The position numbers and the translations under genes are program-made. Below are positions 1-8,868 of a stretch of DNA of 64,000 nucleotides, one piece after another. Source of the DNA: Stenotrophomonas ginsengisoli (GTDB lineage: Bacteria > Pseudomonadota > Gammaproteobacteria > Xanthomonadales > Xanthomonadaceae); NCBI RefSeq assembly GCF_001431485.1, contig NZ_LDJM01000022.1, positions 1 to 64,000 of the forward strand. Reading direction: 5' to 3'. Every line of letters begins with the position of its first letter. The stretch's first letter is position 1. The notes below the pieces were generated by a model, which saw nothing but the letters and a program-made list of their open reading frames with translations, did not search any database and was not told the origin of the DNA.

Positions 1-37
1 TTCGTGTGTATGGCTGAGAGTTGCTTGTTCCAGCTGA

Positions 38-181
38 CTAACGGGGTCAGGTTCTTAGGTTTCCCCACCTTTTCACGGGCGTAGACACATCTGCTCCAGG
101 ACGGCCTGTGGCGGTGATCTGAGATGTTCAAGGCAGCGCGATGCTGGCCCCAGTGGCCAGCCTCTGGCCAGTGCTTCGCGG
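38..181 (+). repeat. Repeat element B, copy 1
   Basis: This stretch of about 140 bp recurs at 7364-7506 with only scattered differences. Both copies contain the same run through CACATCTGCTCC, GGCGGTGATCTGAGATG and the GGCCAGCCTCTGGCCAGTGC block. Short open frames through it are in different contexts in the two copies and have no recognisable product, so it is treated as noncoding. It lies just upstream of element A, the same order as at 7364-7919. Confidence 0.75.
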
Positions 182-275
182 CCGATACGCAGGGTGGAAT
201 ACAGCTTTCGGGTGCTTTTGACCGGCCACAACCAGTGGGCGATATCCGCTGCTTCGCAGGCCATGCCGAAAGCAG

Positions 276-620
<345 letters not shown>

Positions 621-750
621 ACTGGTACGCTTGGCGCGACCCGATGAAGGCTTGCCATGAAGTATGGAGAGCGGAATATGGGTCAGGTCGATTCGGACGG
701 ATTGATGTTAATAATCAGGGCGGCACACTGCACTTTCTTCGGGGGGAGCT

Positions 751-1374
751 ATGAAGCGTGATGCAGGAAGGACGTTCGAAAGTCAGTTGGTTGAATATCT
801 TGTAGACAGTCATTTTGACGGTGATCGGTTGGCGTTTGCTGAGCAGGTTGGCTACTACAAGGGCCAGGTTGATGCGTGGATTTCTGGTCGTACAAAGCCA
901 CAGAAGGCAACTCTCCGTTGGTTGATGTCGGCAACGATCGCTCCCGAGTTTCGTGTGGCTGCGGAGTTTCAGCACGTCGATTTTGATGCGCAGAATGAAA
1001 TTATGTCCGAGTTGCGGCGGGTGCTTGGAAGTCATCAAGACAAGTCTGGTGTATATGCTTTCTACGACTCAATGTGCTCAGTGGTATACATTGGTAAGGC
1101 AAGCAAGGGGTTTCTGGCAGAGATGTACCAGCAGCTCAAGGGTTCTTTAGGGATTACATTTCCAAAGGCTGTATGGGATGCCCCTAAATCAAGATGGCAG
1201 GTAGTTAGGTATGTTTCAGCATACGAGATTCCATCCGTAGATCATTTGGATTATCCGCGGCATGTTGAATCTTTGGTTTTGCGCTTGTCCAAACCCGTTG
1301 GCAACAAGATTCTTGGGTCCCTGCAGCGCTCGGCGCCGCCCAAGGATCATGGTGAGGCGCGCAAGAAGTCTTGA
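751..1374 (+). CDS. HTH plus GIY-YIG nuclease-like protein
   Basis: The 207-residue product has two recognisable parts. Residues 25-60 resemble a Cro/CI-type helix-turn-helix (LAFAEQVGYYKGQVDAWISG). Residues 98-190 carry the GIY-YIG signature as GVY (100-102) and YIG (113-115), with a candidate catalytic Glu173 in HVESLV and Asn185 in PVGNK. The Arg normally found in the helix after YIG is not evident; that helix reads KGFLAEMYQQL, so cleavage activity is uncertain. Start choice is supported by a GGGGGGAG ribosome site just before the ATG. The gene stands alone between two copies of element A and is AT-richer than the core chromosome, which suggests acquisition. No signal peptide or membrane segment is seen. 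A stand-alone DNA-binding nuclease, a regulator or a defence protein are all possible. Confidence 0.7.
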   Translation: MKRDAGRTFESQLVEYLVDSHFDGDRLAFAEQVGYYKGQVDAWISGRTKPQKATLRWLMSATIAPEFRVAAEFQHVDFDAQNEIMSELRRVLGSHQDKSGVYAFYDSMCSVVYIGKASKGFLAEMYQQLKGSLGITFPKAVWDAPKSRWQVVRYVSAYEIPSVDHLDYPRHVESLVLRLSKPVGNKILGSLQRSAPPKDHGEARKKS

Positions 1375-1405
1375 TTTAAAATAAGAAAACACGCCGAAAA
1401 ACAAG

Positions 1406-1858
<453 letters not shown>

Positions 1859-1897
1859 TTGGCTGCTAGGCTTTGCTGAAAGTGCAGGGGGCTTGCG

Positions 1898-2404
1898 ATG
1901 GAACGTGAAGAGCCAAAGTTGGGGAAGGTGGTGCCGGAGGATCTGGAGTTCCGTCCGCGGCATCAGCACCAGCATCAAGGTGGGCGGCGGCCTGGGCCTG
2001 CTGCTTCCTCGGTTGATGGCCTGGTGTGGAAGCTGGGAGTGGCAGTTGGCCTGGGGGTGTTGGCGGCGTTGTTGATCTTCAACGCGTATGAGCGGATGCA
2101 GGCGCGGCGTGATGCCGAGGCAGCCGTGCGCTATCTGGAGCAGGGGCTCAAGCAGGTGGAAAAGGACCTGCAGGGGCAAGCCACAGCGGTGATGCGTCAG
2201 GCACCTGCGCCATCAGTGATTGCGCGGCCGCGCGTGCATCCCCTGCCGCCGGGCTATCGATGCAGTGGTGGCACCTTGCTGACACGGCAAAACGGTGGCT
2301 GGATGAACATCACCGAGCGGCACAATCATTGGTATTGCCCGGAAACCGGCCGACAGCAGGATTGTTTCCGTGTCACCCCGCACAGCGTGGGTTGCACACG
2401 TTAG
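1898..2404 (+). CDS. Single-pass membrane protein, unknown function
   Basis: The family is not recognised. The 168-residue product starts with a charged, His/Gln-containing cytoplasmic stretch (residues 1-40). One clear membrane segment follows at about 44-62 (LVWKLGVAVGLGVLAALLIF), then a short predicted helix (66-95) and a C-terminal region with four cysteines and several Trp/His residues (RHNHWYCPETGRQQDC). The cysteine arrangement suggests a small exported domain held by disulfides. A CAGGGGG ribosome site lies 7 nt before the ATG. It is convergent with the lipoprotein gene that follows; only about 33 bp separate their stops. Its upstream region is element A, so its promoter may lie in or next to the hexamer repeat. 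Confidence 0.6.
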   Translation: MEREEPKLGKVVPEDLEFRPRHQHQHQGGRRPGPAASSVDGLVWKLGVAVGLGVLAALLIFNAYERMQARRDAEAAVRYLEQGLKQVEKDLQGQATAVMRQAPAPSVIARPRVHPLPPGYRCSGGTLLTRQNGGWMNITERHNHWYCPETGRQQDCFRVTPHSVGCTR

Positions 2405-2405
2405 A

Positions 2406-2426
2406 CCTGGCGGGGGCGCCGCCAGG
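2406..2426. terminator. Short hairpin between convergent genes
   Basis: CCTGGCGG pairs with CCGCCAGG around a 5-nt loop directly between two convergent stop codons. No clear T tract follows, so its role as a terminator is inferred from position only. Confidence 0.35.
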
Positions 2427-2437
2427 CCAGGGGATCA

Positions 2438-3007
2438 TCAATTGTTCTGGTTGCCCCAGTTACGCCAGTTGCTGGTTGGTGTGCTGCTTGCAGCAGGCGT
2501 GCTCGGCGCTGGCGGTGAGGCAGCTGCCGGTGCGGATGTTGCGGGTGTGGGAATGGTTGTCGATGTGGTTTCGGCATGCGCGTTGACGCTGGCCAGGGTC
2601 TGCATGATCACGGTGACCGGGCTGGGGTAATACCCTGCCGCACCGGTGACGCTGTCTGTGATGACCCCGATGACGCCTCCAAACAACAGGTTGCCCCAGG
2701 TCATCCCCTTGGACTTCGGCTTGGTGCTGCTTACCCCCAGCTGCTCATGACCATCCTTGTTGCACTCAATGGCCAACGGTGCGGCAGTGGCGCGGTGGAT
2801 GGTCACCGTGCCTGGCGTGGTGACAAACCACGTGCCCTTGGAGTTGGTGAGGCGGCAGTACGCGCCGGTAACGTCCTGACCTGATGACAATCGTGTTTCC
2901 ACGGCCATTGGCTGGGTCGTGCCGGTAGTGATGGATGCACAACCGGTCAAACTGAAAAACAGCAACAAAGCAGCCGCCTTGAGCGGCATGGAAATGGCAT
3001 TACGCAT
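2438..3007 (-). CDS. Putative lipoprotein, unknown function
   Basis: The 189-residue product begins with a lipoprotein signal peptide and lipobox (LLLFFSLTGC, cysteine at residue 23), so it should be lipid-anchored in the envelope. The mature part has one moderately hydrophobic glycine-rich segment around residues 104-126 (WGNLLFGGVIGVITDSVTGA). It ends in a low-complexity tail rich in Ala, Pro, Ser and Thr (about 145-180). An AGGGGGAAT ribosome site precedes the ATG. The glycine-rich segment resembles small outer-membrane lipoproteins of the Slp/glycine-zipper type, but a family cannot be named. The gene belongs to a cluster of unrelated small envelope proteins within the repeat-rich zone. 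Confidence 0.6.
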   Translation of the reverse strand: MRNAISMPLKAAALLLFFSLTGCASITTGTTQPMAVETRLSSGQDVTGAYCRLTNSKGTWFVTTPGTVTIHRATAAPLAIECNKDGHEQLGVSSTKPKSKGMTWGNLLFGGVIGVITDSVTGAAGYYPSPVTVIMQTLASVNAHAETTSTTIPTPATSAPAAASPPAPSTPAASSTPTSNWRNWGNQNN

Positions 3008-3430
3008 GGATTCCCCCTGTTTGATTTTCTGTTTTCTAACCGCCTATAAAAACAAGCCAAAGATAGCGGCAACAAAGCGTGACTTCCAGCACATTTTTTG
3101 CCTGCCACGCCGATGGTCTTTAGTAACAGGGTGGCCTTGCTTTCGGCGATTGAATAAGCCGGTCCATAAGCCCGGATAAGCGTGGATCGGTCCGCTTTCC
3201 AAGGTGAGCAGGGCGGTTCTTTCGTTTGCGGCAGCGTGCCGCTGCGATGCTCGACACGTCTTATGGCTCGGGCAGGTAGAGAAAAGGCTCAAGGTAACGA
3301 CCGGCTTTGGCTGTGATGCTGGGCGTTGTTGCTTACGGCTCGGCTTGCAGCCCTCCCCTGTATTGGGGAGTGGTGCGGGCATGGCGCAGCTGCTGGGATA
3401 GCGGTTTGTTCAAAGCCAAAGGATGTGGGG
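3008..3430. other. Gene-free stretch with a decayed element A fragment
   Basis: No convincing gene is seen in this stretch of about 420 bp. The left part is AT-richer and should hold the promoter of the leftward lipoprotein gene. Bases 3237-3300 are clearly related to the 3' part of element A (compare CCGCTGCGATGCTCGACACG and GGCTCGGGCAGGTAGAG), but the GGCAAC array is absent and only a single GGTAACG remains. This looks like an eroded element copy. Confidence 0.6.
3237..3300 (+). repeat. Degenerate fragment of element A
   Basis: This fragment matches the segment that in intact copies lies just before the hexamer array, with several substitutions and without the array itself. It lies in the same orientation as the intact copies. 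Confidence 0.6.
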
Positions 3431-3946
3431 ATGAAGCAGTCGACGGTGGTGTTGCTGGGGGCGTTGGCAGTGGGCCTGGTGGGGTGCGGCGGCAAGCCGG
3501 CCGAGCCGGTGGCAGTGGAGGCACCGCAGGAGGCTGGGGTTACCGAGGCCATGGCCAGCGAGGCGTTTGCCGTGGCGGTGGCGCGTGAGGAGGCGGCTAC
3601 CCTGGACGGTGGCGAGAACCTCAACCGCATGACCGAAGTGCAGGACAAGCGCCAGTTGAGCCGGCATGACGTGGATGGCGACGGTGTCAGCGATACCGTT
3701 GTCGGCGTGGTGTTCCTGCAGAACGGCAGTGGCGATTATTCCGAGCAGAAGGTGCTGGCCTGGCGCGCGGTGGACGGCAAGCTGCAGGAGCTGGATGCCA
3801 GCGAGGTATCCACTGGCGAGATCGCGGCCTACCGGGTGGAAGGCAAGACGTTGAAGGTGGATACGCTCATGCATGGCGCCGATGGCGAGAAGTCGGTGGA
3901 GACGCGTGATTACGCCATTGGCGACACCAAGCTTGAGTGGCTCTGA
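3431..3946 (+). CDS. Putative lipoprotein, unknown function
   Basis: The 171-residue product starts with a lipoprotein signal peptide and a lipobox ending in LVGC at residue 19. The mature region is acidic and hydrophilic. It includes a DVDGDGVSD stretch (about residues 80-88) that resembles the Ca-binding loops of dockerin/thrombospondin-type repeats, then a beta-rich region with little else to identify it. The ATG was preferred over in-frame upstream starts because it gives a proper signal peptide and has GTGGGG just before it. The family is not recognised; a periplasmic or outer-membrane-anchored role is inferred only from the lipobox. Confidence 0.6.
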   Translation: MKQSTVVLLGALAVGLVGCGGKPAEPVAVEAPQEAGVTEAMASEAFAVAVAREEAATLDGGENLNRMTEVQDKRQLSRHDVDGDGVSDTVVGVVFLQNGSGDYSEQKVLAWRAVDGKLQELDASEVSTGEIAAYRVEGKTLKVDTLMHGADGEKSVETRDYAIGDTKLEWL

Positions 3947-4184
3947 CCCAGCGTTGCTTGCACGCTGATCGCGCCGCTTGGATGCAAGCCCAAGCGTGCG
4001 CTTGCCCATCAACGCAGGCTGGTGCCGCTTTGAGCTGCTGCCCACGCTGATGGATGCGGTTGCGAGCCGATCCTCCCGGCCAGGTCGCGTTGCGATCTGG
4101 CTTTTCATTTGGCCGTCTATCGCGGGGTTCGCCACACGCGCGCAAGTGGCTAAGCTGCGGAATCACCTATTTCGGGGCAAGGCA

Positions 4185-4748
4185 ATGAAGCGAGTGGTAT
4201 TGGGGGCGATTCTGGGGCTGCTGGTGGCGGGCAGCGCGCAGGCGCAATCGCCGCAGGACGCCTGGTGGGAGCAGTTGCAGGCGCTGTGTGGCAAAGCGTT
4301 TGCGGGCAAGGAAGTGTGGGGCGCGCAAGGCTCGGCCTTTGCCGGGCAGGACATCCGCATCCATGTGCGCGAGTGCACGCCGCAGCGTATCCGGGTGCCG
4401 CTGGTGGTGGGTGATGACCGCTCGCGTACCTGGGTGTTCACCCGCAGCGAGGCCGGCATCACCCTGCGCCACGACCATCGCCATGCCGATGGCAGTGAGG
4501 ACACCCTCACCCAGTACGGCGGCACCACGGTCAACCGTGGCAGCGACCAGGTGCAGGTGTTCCCCGGTGACCAGCTCACCGCCGATGTCATCCCCGGCAG
4601 TGGCATCAGCAGTGTCTGGCAGATCACCCTGGAACCCGGCCAGCGCCTGATCTACGCCGGCAACCGCGTCGGCACCCCGCGTGGTTTCCAGATGGACTTT
4701 GACCTCAGCCAGCCAGTGGATGCCCCGCCCGCACCGTGGGGGTGGTGA
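4185..4748 (+). CDS. Secreted protein, unknown function
   Basis: The 187-residue product starts with a classical Sec signal peptide (VVLGAILGLLVAGSAQA, cleavage near residue 20). The mature protein has two cysteines (in LQALCGKAF and VRECTPQ) that could form a disulfide, and it is otherwise beta-rich with many Asp, Arg and Thr residues. The chosen ATG follows GGGGCAAGGC and directly starts the signal peptide, whereas longer in-frame starts add an unlikely leader. No family was recognised. It sits between two lipoprotein genes on the same strand; the gaps are large enough for separate promoters. Confidence 0.6.
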   Translation: MKRVVLGAILGLLVAGSAQAQSPQDAWWEQLQALCGKAFAGKEVWGAQGSAFAGQDIRIHVRECTPQRIRVPLVVGDDRSRTWVFTRSEAGITLRHDHRHADGSEDTLTQYGGTTVNRGSDQVQVFPGDQLTADVIPGSGISSVWQITLEPGQRLIYAGNRVGTPRGFQMDFDLSQPVDAPPAPWGW

Positions 4749-4899
4749 CGGTTGTGTAATCCAGAACGACGGCGTAAAAAATCGCCGTTGCTCGTTGAGG
4801 ATCACTCAACCTGGTGCGCGACTTCATATCGCATGTGCTGTTCCTGGCGAGGCAAAGGGCTAAGCTGGGGGCGCCGTGCAGGTTGATGTGAGGTATCAA

Positions 4900-5319
4900 A
4901 TGAAGTTGCGCAACGCATCCTTGCCTTTGTTGTTATTGGCACTGGGTAGTACGGTCTTGACGACCGGATGCACTATGAAAAACCCCCTGCTGACCAGGGA
5001 ATCACTTTCCACGCGGGTCGATGAGCTGCTCGGTGGCCAGGATTCCGTAACCGTGCAAGCAGGCAGGTTGACCGATTTTCCCTGGCAGAAGCTGTGCTTC
5101 CACCGTGGCGATGAATTGAATCTTGAGTTCGATATTGACGGTGCCTCGCGCCGCGTAGCATTGCCCTATGAGGCGTTTTTCGTTGATGAGGGACACGTGC
5201 CCAACTCACTGGAAAATGCCTGCATCCGCCCATCGGAATTGATTGTGGTACGGCGCAAGTACCCCGGCTCCTCTAGGCCTGTGGAGTTCCAGTCCGCTCA
5301 GGCAGGCAGCGGTAGATGA
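4900..5319 (+). CDS. Small putative lipoprotein
   Basis: The 139-residue product begins MKLRNASLPLLLLALGS and has a lipobox ending TTGC at residue 24, so it is predicted to be lipid-anchored. The mature part of about 115 residues contains two cysteines (KLCFHRG and ENACIRP) and no repeats or membrane segments. The ATG was chosen over a GTG eight codons upstream because GTGAGG sits 6 nt before it and the signal peptide then begins correctly. The family is not recognised. A 9-bp inverted repeat (AAGGGTCAG at 5328-5336, CTGACCCTT at 5354-5362) just after the stop may terminate transcription. Confidence 0.6.
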   Translation: MKLRNASLPLLLLALGSTVLTTGCTMKNPLLTRESLSTRVDELLGGQDSVTVQAGRLTDFPWQKLCFHRGDELNLEFDIDGASRRVALPYEAFFVDEGHVPNSLENACIRPSELIVVRRKYPGSSRPVEFQSAQAGSGR

Positions 5320-5328
5320 GTACAAGTA

Positions 5329-5706
5329 AGGGTCAGAGTGCACATTCACGCAACTGACCCTTTGTTCCTTGAGGAGCAGGTAAGGGCTTCCGCCCGCTGT
5401 GCGTGCGGGTGACTTTGAGCAGACATTCGTCTGCTGAAGAGCATTTGATGCCGCAAAAGTCACCACAGGAGCGTAGCGACTAACGGCGGAGCCCGCCCGA
5501 AGGGTGAGCACCAACGGTGCGAATCAAACGGCTTCTCGCCGGGACGCGTGCCGATGCGGTGGGGCCGCATCGGCTCCCTGTGCTTCTCGCGTGCCGGGGC
5601 GGTGCGGGAACTCGCTGCGCTCAGACACCCCGCACCTTCATCCCCGGCCCGCTGCGATGCTCGGCACGCTCTACGGCTAGCTGAAGCGCTCACGGCAACG
5701 GCAACG
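5329..5706 (+). repeat. Repeat element A, copy 3, ending in (GGCAAC)2
   Basis: This copy has the outer stem, the 29-nt hairpin insert at 5417-5445 and the central conserved blocks. Its left edge differs (no GCTAACGGGGTCGG motif) and the hexamer array is only two units long (5694-5705). The segment before the array is shortened as well. It fills most of the gap between the lipoprotein gene and the end of the leftward effector gene. Confidence 0.8.
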
Positions 5707-5776
5707 GGAGAGCTTGGATCGGCATATGTCGGGACTACTGAAGTCAGCCGAGGCAAGCTAAGTGGCTAGTCTGTGA

Positions 5777-6703
5777 TCATTTCAATTGGGGGGTGGCAGC
5801 GCGCATTTGTTCGTGCTGGCGCTCGTTCTGCAGTGCCTGTTCTTGTTGCCTGGTTTCTTGGTCCAGTTGTTCCAGCGTGGCGTTCAGCGGTTGCTGCACC
5901 GCCTGATTCCTATCTATGTGTACTCTGGCAACGTCAAGGTCATTTCCTGGGTTGTTCCAGACAGCAAACACCCTGTTGTTCTCCTCGGCGAACTTGATTT
6001 CATTGATTCCTGGCAAAGGAGTACTACCCCGCGTGGACTCCAGAGCCAGCGCGGCCGCGATTCGCTCCTTGTCTTGCTGGTTGTCAAAAATTGCCAAGTG
6101 ATTTGCCTTGTCGAGAGCAGCCAGCGCTTGGTGGAAACGAGGGTTCGCACGAAGCGCAGCCTCATGCTGGGGGGCGATAGCGGCGTTGGCGTCGCTGCTG
6201 ATGCCTTGGCTCGCATTGCCCAGTCCGGGCACGGCCGGGGTGATGCTTTCATCCAATGAATTGCCTGACCCGGGTGCCCAGTACCCGAATAGGCCGTCCT
6301 TCTTGGGCTCTGGGAGATCCGCGCTTCTGAGGACGCTATCGGCAAGGGTGTTGGAGTTCTGGCGCAACGGGTCGTAAGGAAATCGATCATCTTTCTTCAA
6401 AGCATCTTGGGTCATATTTTCCCAAGTCTGGGATAAATCTTCTCCTATAGTTATCAGTTCGCGGTGAATGGACTGCCCCGCTGTGTTCGGGTTCTTGGGA
6501 TGGTCGGGGTTCGCATCGTCGTAAGGAATATCGGCCAGAATGCTCAAGCGACCATAGGGTAGCGCTTCGGATATATCGCCTGTCCAACCGCTAATTGTTT
6601 GCTCGCGACCTTCTTTGTCTGTGTATACAAGAAATTTGTGATGATAATTCTTTCCGGTTATTGAACCTATGTTGCGATATCCTACCTCGATTTTCTCTTC
6701 CAT
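5777..6703 (-). CDS. Probable X-T4SS effector with XVIPCD domain (X-Tfe)
   Basis: The 308-residue product ends in what looks like the XVIPCD domain used by Xanthomonadales bacteria-killing type IV secretion systems. Residues about 186-283 contain FHQALAALDK, DKERIAAALALEST, NRVFAVWNN and ARVHIDRNQAVQQPL, followed by a Gln-rich tail (281-308), all typical of that domain. The N-terminal half carries HHKFLVYTD (21-29), QNSNTLADSVL (115-125) and YWAPGSGNSL (141-150). This order resembles permuted papain-like hydrolases, in which a His strand precedes an N-C-N-T/S helix; here the Cys position is Ser. Toxin chemistry is therefore uncertain. The gene starts 14 nt after the lipoprotein gene stop, with an AGAGAGG ribosome site overlapping that stop, so translation is probably coupled. 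Both genes are AT-richer than the core. No T4SS structural gene is in the window. Confidence 0.72.
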   Translation of the reverse strand: MEEKIEVGYRNIGSITGKNYHHKFLVYTDKEGREQTISGWTGDISEALPYGRLSILADIPYDDANPDHPKNPNTAGQSIHRELITIGEDLSQTWENMTQDALKKDDRFPYDPLRQNSNTLADSVLRSADLPEPKKDGLFGYWAPGSGNSLDESITPAVPGLGNASQGISSDANAAIAPQHEAALRANPRFHQALAALDKANHLAIFDNQQDKERIAAALALESTRGSTPLPGINEIKFAEENNRVFAVWNNPGNDLDVARVHIDRNQAVQQPLNATLEQLDQETRQQEQALQNERQHEQMRAATPQLK

Positions 6704-6717
6704 GAAGATGGCCTCTC

Positions 6718-7161
6718 TTATTGATTTTTCATATGCACGGCTTCAATTGATTGGAGATTTTTGTTTTGATCAAATGAAAATGTAATGACTACCGACCTGG
6801 CATCGGGGTCAAGCATCGCTTGGCCGCGATTGTCTCGCACGACCAGTGTGTCTTTTGTACTGGCAACTGTCTTTGAGGATTTGATGCTGTTGAATATTTG
6901 TTCGATATTTTCCCTTGGTGTGCCAAGAGGGAGGTGGCTCAAGACAAAGTTGCTTACATCTATTTGCTCGAATCGAACAGGTGTGCCGGATTCGTATATT
7001 TCATCAAACATGTTTTGCACTCCTTGGATGAGGTTTGTTTCGACTATGTTCTGGTCTTTTGCCGCTGCGTCGTGTCCCGCGCACGCTGTCAACGAAAGAA
7101 CGAGGGAAAGGATGCCGGTAAGCCCTAACTGATGAATGGGGCTGAATGTTGAGATAGTCAT
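6718..7161 (-). CDS. Probable lipoprotein immunity protein (X-Tfi)
   Basis: The 147-residue product has a signal peptide and lipobox (LSLTAC, cysteine at residue 27), then a mature region of about 120 residues with mixed helix and strand and no recognised domain. It directly precedes the XVIPCD effector gene on the same strand. In Xanthomonadales, T4SS effectors are usually encoded next to a periplasmic lipoprotein that neutralises them, so an immunity role is inferred from lipobox, size and adjacency. The first ATG has only a weak purine-rich site upstream; a slightly later start is possible but would shorten the signal peptide n-region. Low GC matches the effector and suggests that the pair moved together. 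Confidence 0.65.
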   Translation of the reverse strand: MTISTFSPIHQLGLTGILSLVLSLTACAGHDAAAKDQNIVETNLIQGVQNMFDEIYESGTPVRFEQIDVSNFVLSHLPLGTPRENIEQIFNSIKSSKTVASTKDTLVVRDNRGQAMLDPDARSVVITFSFDQNKNLQSIEAVHMKNQ

Positions 7162-7363
7162 GATCTGTATGCTGTCTTCATCTAATCGTCAGAGGGCGGT
7201 GGTGAAGAGTATTCAGGCCAACGAAGGCGTAGTCTAGTATGTAGGGATGAATAACATGGTTTTAATGAATTTCGCCGTGCAGGCGGTGTCCTGAGTGCAC
7301 TTTTGCATGATTGGCGCCTTGTTTTTTAGAGGTGGGTCACAGCTTTGCAACAATTGGCTAATG

Positions 7364-7506
7364 GCTAATGGAGTCGGGTTCTTGGGTTTTCCCACGTTTT
7401 CACGGGTGTAGGCACATCTGCTCCAAGACTACCTGTGGCGGTGATCTGAGATGTTCAAGGCAGCGCGATGCTGGCCCCAGTGGCCAGCCTCTGGCCAGTG
7501 CTTCGG
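7364..7506 (+). repeat. Repeat element B, copy 2
   Basis: This is a near-copy of 38-181, from the GTCGGGTTCTTGGG motif through GGCCAGCCTCTGGCCAGTGC. It lies directly upstream of element A copy 4, so the B-then-A order seen at the left end of the window is repeated here. The two composites bracket about 6.7 kb of accessory genes. Confidence 0.75.
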
Positions 7507-7513
7507 AAAGGGG

Positions 7514-7921
<408 letters not shown>

Positions 7922-8130
7922 TCGGTAATGCCATGCGTGGGGACTTTGGCAGGAAAGCGGGGTAACCCTGGCCGCTACCTGAGGGCAATATCCGTGGTGA
8001 CTGCGCAAGCTTGTGACACCGGGTGTCGTAGATGAGATGCGTGGGAAAACCTGTCGGCAGCAGCCATTGCAGGCTGGTGTCCGGCCTGTTCTGCGCAGGC
8101 CGCACATTCCCAACTGACAGGAGCGCTGCC

Positions 8131-8736
8131 ATGTCACACACGAACATCTATTCCCCCAGTCACGCCGATTTGTTTGCCGCTGCCGCGAGCCAGTGCGTAG
8201 TGCGGGGCAAGAACAACAATCCCGGGGTGGACGCCGATACCGAGAATGTGGGAAGGGGGATCTGCTCGGGCATCACCAGTGCCTGGCTGGCGGCGTTGCT
8301 GAGTGCAGGCAAGGATCCTTCCGCTACCGAGGTGGCGGGTTTTTCCGATGCCTTCGACAACCTGATCCGTTTCCAGGGGGCTTATCTGCGTGAGCTGCAT
8401 GGCAAGGCCGATGTCCACCTGGCGGCCTTGCGCGGTCATCTGGGCTTTGACTTCGAGGAACTGGAGCAGGTCCAGTGCCGGCAGCTGCAGCTGGATGACC
8501 TGCCGGACAGTCAGCACTGGGGCGCCTATGTCAGCCTGCGCGGGCATGCGGTGGGGGTGGGCCGTTTCAACGGGCGATGGACGATCATGGACCCCAACCT
8601 GGGGCTGTTCCTTTATCCCGATGTGCAGGGGCAGGCCATGGTTGACGACCTCAATCACCTGGCGGCCAGCTACTGGCAGCGCAAAGGGCTGGGTGAACAG
8701 ACGCAGATGCTGCTGCAGGTGTTCGAGCCGCTGTGA
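8131..8736 (+). CDS. YopT-like C58-family cysteine peptidase
   Basis: The 201-residue product shows the three landmarks of C58 papain-like peptidases (YopT/AvrPphB family): Cys45 in GICSGITSAWL, His139 in GHAVGVG and Asp154 in WTIMDPNLG. The spacing and the DPNxG context fit the family, whose characterised members are mostly effectors injected into host cells that cleave Rho GTPases or plant kinases. No signal peptide, membrane segment or secretion domain is visible, so delivery is unknown. The ATG was chosen because ACAGGAG lies 6-12 nt before it; an upstream in-frame ATG would add 33 residues of poor coding quality. The gene stands alone after the repeat zone and is convergent with nemA. 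Function as a toxin or effector is inferred from the fold family only. Confidence 0.7.
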   Translation: MSHTNIYSPSHADLFAAAASQCVVRGKNNNPGVDADTENVGRGICSGITSAWLAALLSAGKDPSATEVAGFSDAFDNLIRFQGAYLRELHGKADVHLAALRGHLGFDFEELEQVQCRQLQLDDLPDSQHWGAYVSLRGHAVGVGRFNGRWTIMDPNLGLFLYPDVQGQAMVDDLNHLAASYWQRKGLGEQTQMLLQVFEPL

Positions 8737-8833
8737 TCGGCGCGCCTGACGGCCGGGCTGCACGGGCAAGGCCTGCACTTTGGGTGCGGGGAAGAAATGC
8801 GCCTGCCTGTGTCCAGGTGCAGGCCGCCTGATA

Positions 8834-8860
8834 CCGGTGCAGCAGTCGATGCTGCACCGG
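8834..8860. terminator. Hairpin between convergent genes
   Basis: CCGGTGCAGCA pairs perfectly with TGCTGCACCGG around a GTCGA loop, between the stops of the C58 peptidase and nemA genes. There is no T tract on either side, so termination is inferred from position and stem strength. Confidence 0.45.
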
Positions 8861-8868
8861 CGTTGGTG

